The notes under the pieces are model-generated. The model did not search any database. It had not been told where the DNA came from and was given only the letters and a program-made list of their open reading frames with translations. Positions 20,328-30,291 of a stretch of DNA of 64,000 nt are shown in pieces. Source of the stretch: Ceratothoa steindachneri (taxonomy: Eukaryota; Arthropoda; Malacostraca; Isopoda; Cymothoidae); contig OZ018323.1 in assembly GCA_963969495.1 (NCBI GenBank), positions 67,973,720 through 68,037,719 of the forward strand, read 5' to 3'. The position numbers and the translations under genes were made by a program. The stretch's first letter is position 1. Every line of letters begins with the position of its first letter.

Positions 20328-21896
20328 ATGAGAGAAACCCTTCGAATAACTCTTCGGGTCCTCTCGGAGGGCCCGAAGCTGGATAGAGGAACGGTTTTTG
20401 AAAAAATATACAGTAACATAAAAATTGCATTGGTTAGACTGCTAGACATTCCGAATGGATACTCTGCCATTTGTGCGAGGGAGGCTGATTGTGAGGCCTT
20501 AACCTCAAGCAAGGCAGTTGAATGCCTCAAGACAATAAACCTAATACCCCACACACCACCCCAAATAAAGACACACCGTAGTGTCATCTCCAGGCGCCTC
20601 GACTCTTGGGTTGGGAGCCACTCGGCGTAAGACATTAAAAACGAATTGGAGAGGAACCACCCTTGGGCGAAAGTTGCTGAGGTTTTAAAATTTAAAACAT
20701 ACACGCACGTCTTCAAGGTTGTCTTCGAGGATACGGTTATAGCGCAAAAGGCTAAAGAACTAGGCTTACTGTTGTTCAGTGATAGAGTCTGCTCGAATCA
20801 AATTGAGAGGGAGGAGTTTTTCGATTTACAAATGTGCTTCAGGTGCTATAAATACGGCAAACATACCACCTCAAGCTGTCCTGAGAAAAAAGACCTAACT
20901 CTTTGCTCCATATGTGCAGGTCGCAATCATTTTTGGCGCGACTGCAAGAGTACATCACCAAAATGCTTGAACTGTGAAGGCCCCCACCGGACTATGTCCA
21001 TGGCATGCCCGATCAGAAAATCGGAAATCCTCAAGGAAACAAAGCTACGACGTGAAACGGAGGAGAAAAAGGTGAATTCGACATACGCCAAAGTCGCAAA
21101 AGCCGCTATTGCCGAAACGAACAACCAAAGAACCTACCTTCACATAGAAAACGAGCACTCCACAAAAATTATGTGCTGCATTTATTATGCACACATAGCT
21201 AACATTACCCGCCCAGGAACATTCGCAACCGAAGTCAATCGTATGCTCGTAAAGAACGGCTTACAGGAGATGTGGTTCCCCGACAACCCTCCGTCAGAGG
21301 AGGTTATGCGCATAAGCGTAGCCCCTCAGTGCCCAGAACCGTGCCAGAAGGTACCCACCCCCCAAAACACAGCCATCACACGTGATCCACGCCTCAACAA
21401 AAACAAACAAACTCCTCAAACAGAAAAACCAGCGCCAATTACACCCAAAAAGACTGACACAACTACACCCAAAACCCACGAGAAATCACCAACAAAGGAA
21501 GCAGTGCGACCGAAAGAGACCAGGTCTCCGAGGTCAAGAAAAATCTCAAAGACACGTGGCCCCAGGTCAACCTCCTCATCTCGAGGCAGAGAGACCCAAT
21601 TGAAATACCACTCGAGAGGTTTCAATTTGAAACTATATGCCCCCGAATCGGCCCCCTTCCCCACCGAAATCGAGTCTCACGAAATAACTGATGGTCTTAA
21701 AACTGGAAGATACAAGTGGGAATGCTCTGATTCGGTACCGGAACGGCAAGTTGAGGAGGCTCTCTCACGTAACATGGTAAAATTGACCACCGACTGCTTC
21801 TATACAATTACAGACACTGAATTCAGGAAAAAACGAAACGGCAGGGAGCGCACCCCGCCCAGTACACTACATGGGGCTAAAGTGGACCGCGAATAA
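20328..21896 (+). pseudogene. LINE-A ORF1, gag-like RNA-binding protein
   Basis: This is the ORF1 of a jockey-type LINE and would coat the element RNA. The frame from the ATG at 20,328 is broken only by TAA at 20,628-20,630, where LINE-D has Glu, and is then open to 21,896 (about 520 codons). The N-terminal RRM-like part includes HVFKVVFEDTVIAQKAKELG. Three CCHC-type zinc knuckles follow: CFRCYKYGKHTTSSC, CSICAGRNHFWRDC and CLNCEGPHRTMSMAC. After them come STYAKVAKAA and a conserved block with RPGTFATEVNRMLVKNG and MWFPDNPPS. A Lys/Pro/Thr-rich linker leads to a last conserved block ending in EFRKKRNGR. LINE-D ORF1 has the same order. ORF2 starts 48 nt downstream. Confidence 0.9.
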
Positions 21897-21944
21897 GCGT
21901 CCACTTTAATCCCACACATATAAAAAACCCAAACGTTACACAAA

Positions 21945-23009
21945 ATGACTAACAGACTAACAATAATACAGATGAATGTCGATGGGTGGGACGGAAAAGG
22001 TTCCATCTATGGCAACATCTTGCGACAGAATGACCCTGACATAATACTCATTAATGAACACGGAATGACCGCTCATAAAGAGATAAAAAATTTTCAATAC
22101 GACGTCATCAGCAAAAATCACAGCCAGGAACGGTATGACGGCTGCGCAATAGCCGTCAAAAAAGGTTTAAAATACAAAAGACTACCCGACTTAGATGAAT
22201 CTTACCTTGCCATTGAGGTAGGCACTACCAAGGGGTACCAACCCCCAAGACGCGGCTATGTACCCCTGCACAACCTTCTACAGGTCTTCAGCCATAAGAA
22301 GAATGTAATCTTTGCTGGAGATCTGAACGCAAGATGTGCAGCATCAGGGTATACCTCCTACAACAATGCGGGTAGAAACATTGAAGTCCTACTTAACAGA
22401 AAATACGGGACTAGAATCGGACCAGAATTCCCGACATTCATTACAGGTAATGCAGCAACGAAGCCTGATATTGTTTTATCCAGTATCAGGTTTCCATACA
22501 ACTATTACATTGAACCAGGCCCCATTATTCCAAGCGACCACCAGGCAGTTAAAATCACAATTGGCGTAAACCCCATTCAAATTGCAATCCCAGAACGCAG
22601 AAGCTATAAGCAGGCAGACTGGGAAAGCTACAAAAACTACCTTCTAAATTATATCCCAGACCCTTTAATTGATGCCAATTTAGAAGAAATAGATGAAGAG
22701 CTGGATAAAATCCCTGACCTCCTTATAAAAGCAGATAAAAATAGCATTCCCTGCATTAAATATAAAACCCTCCCAGCTCCTATTTGGACCCCTCCCATAA
22801 AAGCCCTGGCCCAAGAGTATAAAGACCTGTCCAATGTAGTAGCGCTGATAGGCCCCAACCACAATGCCCATGGACGAATAAGACAGATAAAAGACGAACT
22901 CCAGACACTCATTACAGACCAACAAATACAGGTATGGGACAGACTGATTGAAGGACTTGACATAGAGAGGGGCTCACGGACTTTTTGGCAGACGTACAAA
23001 CGTTTAAAA
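21945..23009 (+). pseudogene. LINE-A ORF2, endonuclease half
   Basis: From ATG 21,945 the frame encodes an AP-type endonuclease. Visible motifs are IIQMNVDGW, PDIILINEHG (catalytic Glu), VIFAGDLNARC, KPDIVLSS and IIPSDHQAV (catalytic Asp-His). About 20 residues are missing before GYQPPRRGY relative to LINE-D, a small in-frame deletion. The linker towards the RT follows, up to FWQTYKRLK, where the hAT insertion begins. The apparent frame continuing to 23,132 is hAT sequence, not LINE protein. The rest of ORF2 resumes at 30,292. Confidence 0.9.
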
Positions 23010-23280
23010 CAATGGTTCCCAAACTTTTGCAGGCTGGCGCCCCCTTGGCTCCCCAGTGAATTCCTAGCGCCACCCACAGACACATATGGAAACAAACACC
23101 TCTTTCTTGATATTTGGTATGCTGCAATTTGAAAAGAGAAAGGTTGAACACAAATGTGTATTTCACAAATAAAACCCAATTTAGTAAACCAATTTATTTT
23201 TTAGCAGTTTTAACTGTTTCAGCAACATAGAATGGTAAATAAACATTCCACCAGTAACCTTCATTGTCTCACACTTAATA

Positions 23281-25071
23281 TTAATGGGATGGATGTGTTT
23301 GGTGCAGGGACATAAGCTTCTCAACATCAGGCTGGAACTCACTAAGAAGAAGTCGTAGATCCCCGCGGTCAGTAATTTTCAGTCGGTTTCTTTGCTTGGA
23401 AAGAAGCAAGGCGACTGCACTGAAGCCCCGTTCTACTAAATATGATGTTGGCAAGGCAATAAAGTACATCTTGACCTTGTTCCACAGCACTTGATAGCAG
23501 TCAGAGATTTTTTTTTGTAACCAAAAATCTTGATATGACTTTTTGAACATTGGCCTTAGCTCAATGTCATTTTGAATGGAAATCAGTTCTTCCTCTGCCA
23601 CTCCAGTTTCTTCACCGTCGACATTTAGGAATGGATTGATCACCCAGTCTGGTATTTCAAGCAATAAAATGTCCTCAAATCTCTCAGACATGTCTCTGTG
23701 CAGTTCATCCAGGTGTGTACAATACACTTGAAGGTCATCGAATGGTATGCCTTTTTCCTTATCCAATTCAGAGAGGCTTGGGAACTGGTAGAGTGCATGG
23801 CGAGCTATGTTTCGTTTGAATAACTGTAACTTGGCTAGGAAGGTGGAGATAGCTGATTTGACTGTAATTAGATTAGCCTCATTTCCTTGCAGCTGCAAAT
23901 TAACTTCATTGAACTTTGTGAATATATCTGCCAAATAAGCAATGTCATGCTTCATGTTTCTTAGTTCATCACACAGAACAGAATTGGAGTCTTGGAAGAA
24001 TTCAACAACTGTATCAAACAGTGAATAGAAACGTCTCAGGCAGTTTCCCTTTGACAGCCATCTAACTTCTGTGTGCAATACTAAACGTTCAAACTCTTCA
24101 TCATTATCAGTGCACAGCTGTCGAAACAGTCGGGAATTGAGGGCATGTGCCTTGATTTTATTTATTGCTGTGATAACAGTACTCATTGATTTGTGTAGTC
24201 TACCACTCAGGTTTTTTGCGACCAGATGCTGCCTGTGGATTACACAGTGCACTGTAAGTACTCCAGGTACAGCTTTTTTCAAGAAACTAATGAAGCCACG
24301 ATGACGACCTACCATTGATGGTGCCCCATCTGTTGCACAAGCAAGAATATTAGAAAGTGGGATGTCTTTCTCTTTGAAAAAAACATCAACGACACGAAAT
24401 ACTGACTCCCCTTTTGTGTCTGTTTCAAGCTGTCTCGCAAATAACAGCTCTTGAACCAAGCTTTCATCTTTGACGAAACGAACATAAGCAAGAAGCAAAG
24501 ATTCATTGTCTGGCAGAGTGGACTCATCTAACTGTAAACTAAATTATGTTGTCCTAAGCATGTTACACAATGTTTCTTCAATATTTTCAGCCATTTCATC
24601 TATTCTTCTCTGAACAGAGTTATCACTGAGAGGAATAGCTTTTATAATTTGGTCAGGTGACTTGTGTAGAACTGTGTGTAGAACCTCTCTTACTGCTGGT
24701 AGAATAAGCTCTTCTCCAATTGTATGAGGCTTACCAGATCTAGCAATCAGCAAAGAGATGTTGTATGATGCTCGCAAACCGTCAGTAGATTGTTGTAAAC
24801 TGCTGGCAAATATATTTCCGATGGTTTTCCGTTTCCGAACGTTGTCTCGGAGTGACTGAAAATATGCCAAGTTTTTGTCTGCTTTATCAGAGTGCATTTT
24901 CTTCAAATGTTCCAAAAGCCTCGAAGGTTTCATAGCTTCATTTGAAAACACTCTATCACACAGTAGACACATTGGTTGCTGTTGGTTGTGTGGTGCTGCG
25001 ACAAATCCATATTTCAGATATTCCACACTATATTGCCGACACTTCTTTTTTGTTTGCTGTACCAAGGCCAT
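23281..25071 (-). pseudogene. hAT transposase, ZBED5/SCAND3-like, one in-frame stop
   Basis: The frame from ATG at 25,071 to 23,281 has 597 codons and a single interruption, TAA at 24,544-24,546. An N-terminal BED zinc finger (CLLCDRVF...HLKKMH, C-x2-C-x16-H-x4-H) occupies residues about 35-61. The catalytic Asp blocks SLQLDEST and LACATDGAPSMVGRH, the EVRWLSKG block and the C-terminal dimerisation/Glu block (YLVERGFSAVALLLSKQRNRL, split at VERGFSA) are all present. The family includes domesticated vertebrate ZBED5 and SCAND3 proteins. It would bind the element ends and cut and paste the DNA. The first catalytic Asp lies just after the stop, so the truncated product would be inactive. It could also be a sequencing error or a recent lesion. 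Confidence 0.92.
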
Positions 25072-25189
25072 ACTTTATTCTGGAACAAAAAAATAAAACC
25101 ATGTAAAATACAGCATTTTATCGCATTTCATAAATAGGCCTACTTAAAGACAAAAATGACAACATTGAAGGTATAAAAAGCAAGTTTAC
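25072..25189 (-). other. hAT 5' intron, acceptor side
   Basis: Read on the minus strand, a pyrimidine-rich tract ends in TTTTTTTGTTCCAG, a good splice acceptor (AG at 25,081-25,080), nine bases before the transposase ATG. A matching donor, CTCAG followed by GTTTG, lies at about 30,040-30,031 near the other end of the hAT. I infer a 5' UTR intron into which LINE-B inserted. Confidence 0.5.
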
Positions 25190-26713
25190 CCTCGCTATAA
25201 AACCGGCCACAGCACCAATACCTGCACTGCAGACCTAATCTGCTCAAAGTGCAGTGTAGCGGGGCACCACTATACAACCTGCACCTCCACCACAACCCGC
25301 TGCACAAACTGTGGCGGCGACCACGCCACGACGCTGTGGAGGCCATTAGGCACCCACAACCAAACACACGCACAAACACACACCCCTCCCCCGCTCCCCC
25401 TCCCCTCACCATGTCATTCGCCGCTGCTGCCAGCCCCACGCTGCCGGCTCCCCCTGTTCTACCTCCGACGCACCCACCCACCCCTGCAGCAACCACACCC
25501 CACCCACACATCCCTCCCCCCCCCCACGCCAGTTCAGTACACTCAGAGACCCCCCCTACTACCAACACCCTCACACCACACTGCCATCCCCACACCACTT
25601 TACACGCCCACCCCCACCCCACACCACACCCCCACCCCCACCCCACCCCACCCCTGCGACAACAATAAAACCAAACTTCACCTGGCCACCCTGCTCTCAG
25701 CGGTGGCAAAAGACATGTCGAGGGGTGACCCCCGATTATACGCAAACATACTGAACACACTATTCGCCTCCAACGGCATAGAGCAAATTACCTTCCCCGA
25801 GAAGGTGTTCGCCCTAATTGACGCACACACATCCAGACCTGCACTCCTCCCCACCCCGACGGGTACACTCCCCTGCCCGCAGGGAACCACCGCCCCCCAC
25901 TCTCACCACGCTCTCCCCACACCTTCCTCAGCCACTGCCCAAGCCCCCATTCACACAACCTATCCTCCTCGCACTTCTTCCACCCCTATATCCAAACCCC
26001 GCCTACCTCCCACTTCCACCACCCCCCTCGCACCCATCTCAGCCTCCTCCCCCACAGCCTCCACTGTGACTCCAACCCCCTCGCAGCCCACTACACCCCG
26101 TGCTAACCCCCAAAACCCCACCCCCAAGCCCCATCCGCGTAGACAGGCACGGGACAAACAAAACCCCCTCTCTCCTGTTTCCACTCCTCCCTCGCTCCCC
26201 ACTGCTTCCCCCTCCACTCCCTCTCAACCCTCCCCTTCAAAACACACTCCTTCTCACTCTACTCCTTCTCACCCTACTCCTTCCCACTCCTCTCCTCCTC
26301 CGCCTTCCGCCCCTTCACCTAAGACTCCTTCCCCTCCAATCCTTCCTTCAACTCCTCCGCCTCCCTCCCCCTCTGCCTCCACCACCCCTCCGTCGTCCCC
26401 GCCTCCTCTCTCCCCCGACACCCCTCCCCTCATAATCTGCACCTCTCCAACCGCCTCCAGCCCTTCGTCCTCCAGCTCTACACCGCCCACGAACTTCCCC
26501 CACCAAGACACCACCCCACCCAAAGCCACCACCTCTACAGAACACACTCCTCCACCCACTACGGCCCCCCCACCCAATAACACGGCCGTGCCACATAAAC
26601 AAACATCTACACGTGTCAAGGTACTCGCCCCTCACGCCTCCTGGGCTATAACCAAGGAGAAAGGGACGATTCCTGGCAAGTCAGCCTCCCGCGCACTTAG
26701 ACCACGACAATAG
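25190..26713 (+). pseudogene. LINE-B ORF1, truncated gag-like protein
   Basis: It begins within a zinc knuckle (YKTGHSTNTC). A complete knuckle, CSKCSVAGHHYTTC, and a third, CTNCGGDH, follow at about 25,228-25,325. After a frame change, SFAAAA at about 25,418 corresponds to the S-Y-A block after the knuckles in related ORF1s. After another change, the frame from about 25,670 to 26,713 reads ANILNTLFASNGIEQITFP, the counterpart of the conserved block in LINE-A and LINE-D. It then continues as about 280 residues very rich in Pro, Ser and Thr. The two frame changes lie in long C runs, so sequencing or assembly errors are possible. The N-terminal RRM-like part is missing. Confidence 0.75.
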
Positions 26714-29457
26714 GTCGCACTAGTGTTATACAACTAAACGTACGCAGTTGGCACGGTATTCGTCATACGGTCGCCAACTGGGTACTCAACACACAAAGAC
26801 CCGACATCATACTACTAAACTCCACCAGCCTACACCCTCCCAACAACAAACTCCGCATTGCAGGCTACCACACATACTTATCCCCACAGGCCCGGCACCT
26901 AGGATCTGCAATCCTAGTAAAGCGCAACATACACCACTCCCTCGTCAACACACGCGACACCTCCTTTCTAGCCTGCAAAATCGACACAACCTCTGGTCCC
27001 ATAATAGTGGCCACCCATTACAGACCACCACGATTACAACTAAACTTAGAAGTCCCACTCCGGGCCCTTTCCAACCACAATCTACCCATCTTCTTCGCGG
27101 GGGACCTCAACGCTTTTCACCCGACACTCCTTTCTAACAACACGAACGATGCGGGCAGTTACTTGGCCGGTGCCTTGCAGCGTCACCGCTGCGAGCACAT
27201 CGGCCCTGCCTTCCCCACGTTCTTTGGCACGCACGGAGGCACCACATCCCCGGATGTGGTCTTTCGTAACGACCATGCCACACGTTTCCACACACACATT
27301 GCACCCGGTCCCCACGTACTATCAGACCACATACCGATATGCCTTCTCATATCCACATCCCCCATACTCATCCCCACATCACCTCTATACGACTACAAGA
27401 ATACAAACTGGGCTGAATTTAGAAGCCACATATCCACAAACACACCACACAACCTCGACCTGGAGAACACCAATCCAGGACAAATAGACCACCACTGGTG
27501 CTCACTGTTAGACACCATCACCACCGCACGTAACCTACACTCACCACACAAAAACTACACCTGCCTAAAACACTTCACCTTTTCAATACACACACAGAGA
27601 CTTATCACACAGTACAACAACCACTACACCAGAGGCCCACGACAACAGAACATCAACCAGCTACGTGCCCGCATCCTTCAATGCGTGCAGCTAGATAGGA
27701 ACCGGCAGTGGCGTGAGGTCGTCCGCATTGCGGACGACACCCGCTGCATGGACCCTTCCTTCTTCTGGCGGCACGTGAAAAGGATGCTGGGTACGGAACC
27801 ACACAAACCAATAACACTAAAAATAAACAACCACACACTCACAGACACCAACGACATCCTCGACGCATTCAGGTCCCACTGGGACACAGTACACACCCAC
27901 AACCCACCAAAACCACATGCGCAGGAGCACTTCCAAGACATTCAGGAATGGTGCCGGACTCATGCTCACGAGCTGAGGCCTGCCCCCCTGATACGCATGG
28001 AGGTGCTCGACTACACGTCTACACTTACCACTCCAATCACCGTCGAGGAAACAAAACACTACATAAAATCGACACCAAAACGCGCCCCCGGCCCCTCCGG
28101 CCTACCGGCCACACTGATACATAACCTCCCCGCAGACATATACCCCCCCCTCACACACCTATTCAATGCCTCTCTAGCCTCAGGCCACTTTCCCAAAATA
28201 TTCAAAGTCTCTCACAATATACTCCTTCATAAACAACACAAAGACCCAAAACACCCAAACAATTACAGGCCTATTGCTCTATTAGAGCACCTAGGCAAAA
28301 TACTCGAACGTATGGTCAACTGCCGCCTACGGGAGTTCCTGGAAGAGAGGGACTGGTTCTCCCCCCATCAATACGGGTTCAGGAGAGGCAGATCCACTCA
28401 GGCGGCCGTGACCATCGTACACGACAGAATACAAAAGAAACGACAGATACACCAAAAGACTCTCTCCGTCAGTAAGGACGTGGAGAAGGCCTTTGACAAG
28501 GTGTGGCACGAGGGACTCCGTTGGAAACTCGCCAACAACACGGAGTTACCTCTCTGCACCAGAAGGCTCCTCTCACACTACCTCACTGGACGGCGATGCC
28601 ACATAAGATATAACAACACCCTATCAAGACCCTTCACACCACGCTCAGGCGTTCCCCAAGGTAGCGTTCTGGCACCCACACTCTACATCATGTTCACAAA
28701 CGACACCCCACGCCCACCAGAAAACTGCGTTCACACCTACATAGTGGCCTACGCCGACGACGAGACCATTCTCGTCAGCGGTCGGGCCCCCGAAGAAATC
28801 GCGCTCCATGCACAAAGAATACTTGACGAGAAGACAGACTACGAGGACAAATGGCTGATCGCCACGAATCCTCAGAAGACACAGATGACACTCTACGGCG
28901 CTAGAGATCACTTCATGCACAACCTACAAATCTACTCACACACACCAAACATGATCCACCAAAACCCAACAAGGCTCGCATATACACAGTGCACCAAAAT
29001 CCTGGGGGTAACATTCGACAAATCCCTCAGGTTCAACCTACACCAGAACATAATACAAGCAAGAGCCTCACGTACAAACACATCGCTGAGTAGGTTCTAC
29101 TCAGCGAGCAAGAAACTAAAACTACACCTATATAAAGCACTCGTGCGTCCCATTCTCACGTACGCCCCACTGTCACTCGTAGCCTCGAGTGACACCTGGA
29201 AGCGAAAGGCTCAGCGCATTCAGAACTCTGCTCTGAAGCGCGCTTGCCGTTCGCCGCTGTACTCGAGAATGGACGCACTACACAACAACAACAAACTAAC
29301 TCCTCTCAACACCTACGCTCACACCAGACTTACAAAACAACTTGAAAAACTCACAACAGACCCACTTTACACCTCGCTACATGTAAGAAGGTACGCGATG
29401 GCGCCGCGATATCCCGCGGCCCACGAACACCTGCCACCCGTACCATTCTTCGCATAA
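26701..29457 (+). CDS. LINE-B ORF2, endonuclease-reverse transcriptase
   Basis: This frame is open for 918 codons without a stop. The endonuclease comes first: VIQLNVRSWHG, IFFAGDLNAFHP, SPDVVF and VLSDHIPI are present. The position of the catalytic Glu reads Ser (IILLNSTSL), which is unusual. The RT follows: NNYRPIALLEHLGKILERM, YGFRRGRSTQAAV, SKDVEKAFDKVWHEGL (motif A), SGVPQGSVLAPTLY (motif B) and AYADDETILV (motif C, YADD intact). The C-terminal part resembles jockey RTs (RIQNSALKRAC). No RNase H is seen. The frame opens at 26,701, but the first ATG is at 27,007, after the endonuclease start. The ORF1 stop (26,711-26,713) overlaps the opening. Translation by re-initiation or from a non-AUG codon is an inference. 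Confidence 0.88.
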   Translation, partial: TTTIGRTSVIQLNVRSWHGIRHTVANWVLNTQRPDIILLNSTSLHPPNNKLRIAGYHTYLSPQARHLGSAILVKRNIHHSLVNTRDTSFLACKIDTTSGPIIVATHYRPPRLQLNLEVPLRALSNHNLPIFFAGDLNAFHPTLLSNNTNDAGSYLAGALQRHRCEHIGPAFPTFFGTHGGTTSPDVVFRNDHATRFHTHIAPGPHVLSDHIPICLLISTSPILIPTSPLYDYKNTNWAEFRSHISTNTPHNLDLENTNPGQIDHHWCSLLDTITTARNLHSPHKNYTCLKHFTFSIHTQRLITQYNNHYTRGPRQQNINQLRARILQCVQLDRNRQWREVVRIADDTRCMDPSFFWRHVKRMLGTEPHKPITLKINNHTLTDTNDILDAFRSHWDTVHTHNPPKPHAQEHFQDIQEWCRTHAHELRPAPLIRMEVLDYTSTLTTPITVEETKHYIKSTPKRAPGPSGLPATLIHNLPADIYPPLTHLFNASLASGHFPKIFKVSHNILLHKQHKDPKHPNNYRPIALLEHLGKILERMVNCRLREFLEERDWFSPHQYGFRRGRSTQAAVTIVHDRIQKKRQIHQKTLSVSKDVEKAFDKVWHEGLRWKLANNTELPLCTRRLLSHYLTGRRCHIRYNNTLSRPFTPRSGVPQGSVLAPTLYIMFTNDTPRPPENCVHTYIVAYADDETILVSGRAPEEIALHAQRILDEKTDYEDKWLIATNPQKTQMTLYGARDHFMHNLQIYSHTPNMIHQNPTRLAYTQCTKILGVTFDKSLRFNLHQNIIQARASRTNTSLSRFYSASKKLKLHLYKALVRPILTYAPLSLVASSDTWKRKAQRIQNSALKRACRSPLYSRMDALHNNNKLTPLNTYAHTRLTKQLEKLTTDPLYTSLHVRRYAMAPRYPAAHEHLPPVPFFA

Positions 29458-29985
29458 CCCAATAAGGCATCATGAATAACGCGTTTCCGGATGGACTGTA
29501 AGCCTCCCCCCCTGACTTGCCCCCATCCCTCGCCCAGTCAATTACCTCATAACCCACACCCTCACTACAACACCTCGCTTCGGTGTATAGCCACCGACCT
29601 ATCTACTCTCGCTGTCCCTTTCTTAATTATTTTCCACAACGCTCCTCTCTGACTACCCGTCTGCCGTATTACGGCAGTCCCTCTCTGTTCTTTCTATACA
29701 CAAAATGCAAAAAAAAATGCTCACGTATTCATTTTCTTCCATTTACTCACAGAAAATGGTGGCGGACGTGATCACCCACACAATGACACACGCGCGAACA
29801 CGCATATATGCACACACACACAAACACATGCACACACAGGTACAAAGTCATATACATTCGTAACAATATATATCAGTGAATGCACCACCCTAACCAGCTC
29901 AACACAACACAACACGGCGCGTTCTGGCGAGTCCCCAATTTCATGTTGACTTGAACTCAAGATGATGTTGACCGCCAGGATGCGG
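29458..29985 (+). other. LINE-B 3' UTR with CA-rich tract
   Basis: Non-coding sequence after ORF2, with a CA-rich microsatellite-like stretch at about 29,777-29,850. The exact 3' end of LINE-B is not resolved. Confidence 0.5.
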
Positions 29986-30030
29986 TTTTTATTATAAGAT
30001 AAAATTCTGAACATTACAAGCTTGAAATTA

Positions 30031-30283
30031 CAAACCTGAGCTTTTGCTTTTGTAGTCTATGCTGTCGGATCTGACTGGGACAGAGCGGCGTGCGGTAACC
30101 GGACCCTGATGCGTCGTCCACTGACTCGTCCTGCTGCACGTGTTGTGTACAAATCGTCAAACAAACGTTCGAACTTCTGACTTCGGACTGCCGCCCCCCT
30201 ACCGCCCCCTTCTTCCTCACCGCCCCCCAAGATCTTTCCACCGCCCCCAGGGGGGGCGGTACCGCCCACTTTGGGAACCACTG
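30031..30283 (-). other. hAT 5' end and untranslated leader
   Basis: On the minus strand this opens with the terminal repeat CAGTGGTTCCCAAAGTGGGC. G/C-rich blocks built on GGGGGCGGT follow, then a leader up to a possible splice donor (CTCAG|GTTTG). Such G/C-rich subterminal blocks are common at hAT 5' ends. Confidence 0.65.
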
Positions 30284-30291
30284 GATTAAAA

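Larger units (their letters stand above)
25190..29985 (+). mobile_element. LINE-B, innermost LINE of the nest
   Basis: A plus-strand jockey-superfamily LINE lying inside the hAT. It is 5'-truncated within the first zinc knuckle of ORF1 and keeps the rest of ORF1, all of ORF2 and a 3' UTR. The plus strand is strikingly C-rich across ORF1 and ORF2, unlike all neighbours. ORF1 contains the same style of C-terminal block as LINE-A and LINE-D but is otherwise divergent. Both boundaries are approximate, since no target-site duplication could be identified. The 3' end is taken near 29,985. Confidence 0.8.
23010..30283 (-). mobile_element. hAT transposon carrying an inserted LINE
   Basis: The ends are CAATGGTTCCCAAA at 23,010 and, as complement, CAGTGGTTCCCAAA at 30,283, a terminal inverted repeat of the hAT type. 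They are flanked by GTTTAAAA (23,002-23,009) and GATTAAAA (30,284-30,291), an 8-bp target-site duplication with one mismatch, as expected for hAT. On either side the two halves of LINE-A ORF2 line up with LINE-D ORF2 without a gap in content. The transposase lies on the minus strand at the left. The long distance to the right end comes from LINE-B, which lies between the coding exon and the 5' end. Confidence 0.92.

Noticed and set aside
23010..23132. C-terminal extension of LINE-A ORF2 after FWQTYKRLK
   Set aside because: The codons after 23,009 translate the hAT terminal repeat. The true continuation of ORF2 is at 30,292.
25140..25760. Gly/Cys/Trp-rich minus-strand ORF, and similar Gly-rich ORFs at 25,960-26,635
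   Set aside because: They are the reverse complement of the Pro-rich LINE-B ORF1, that is shadows caused by C-rich sequence.
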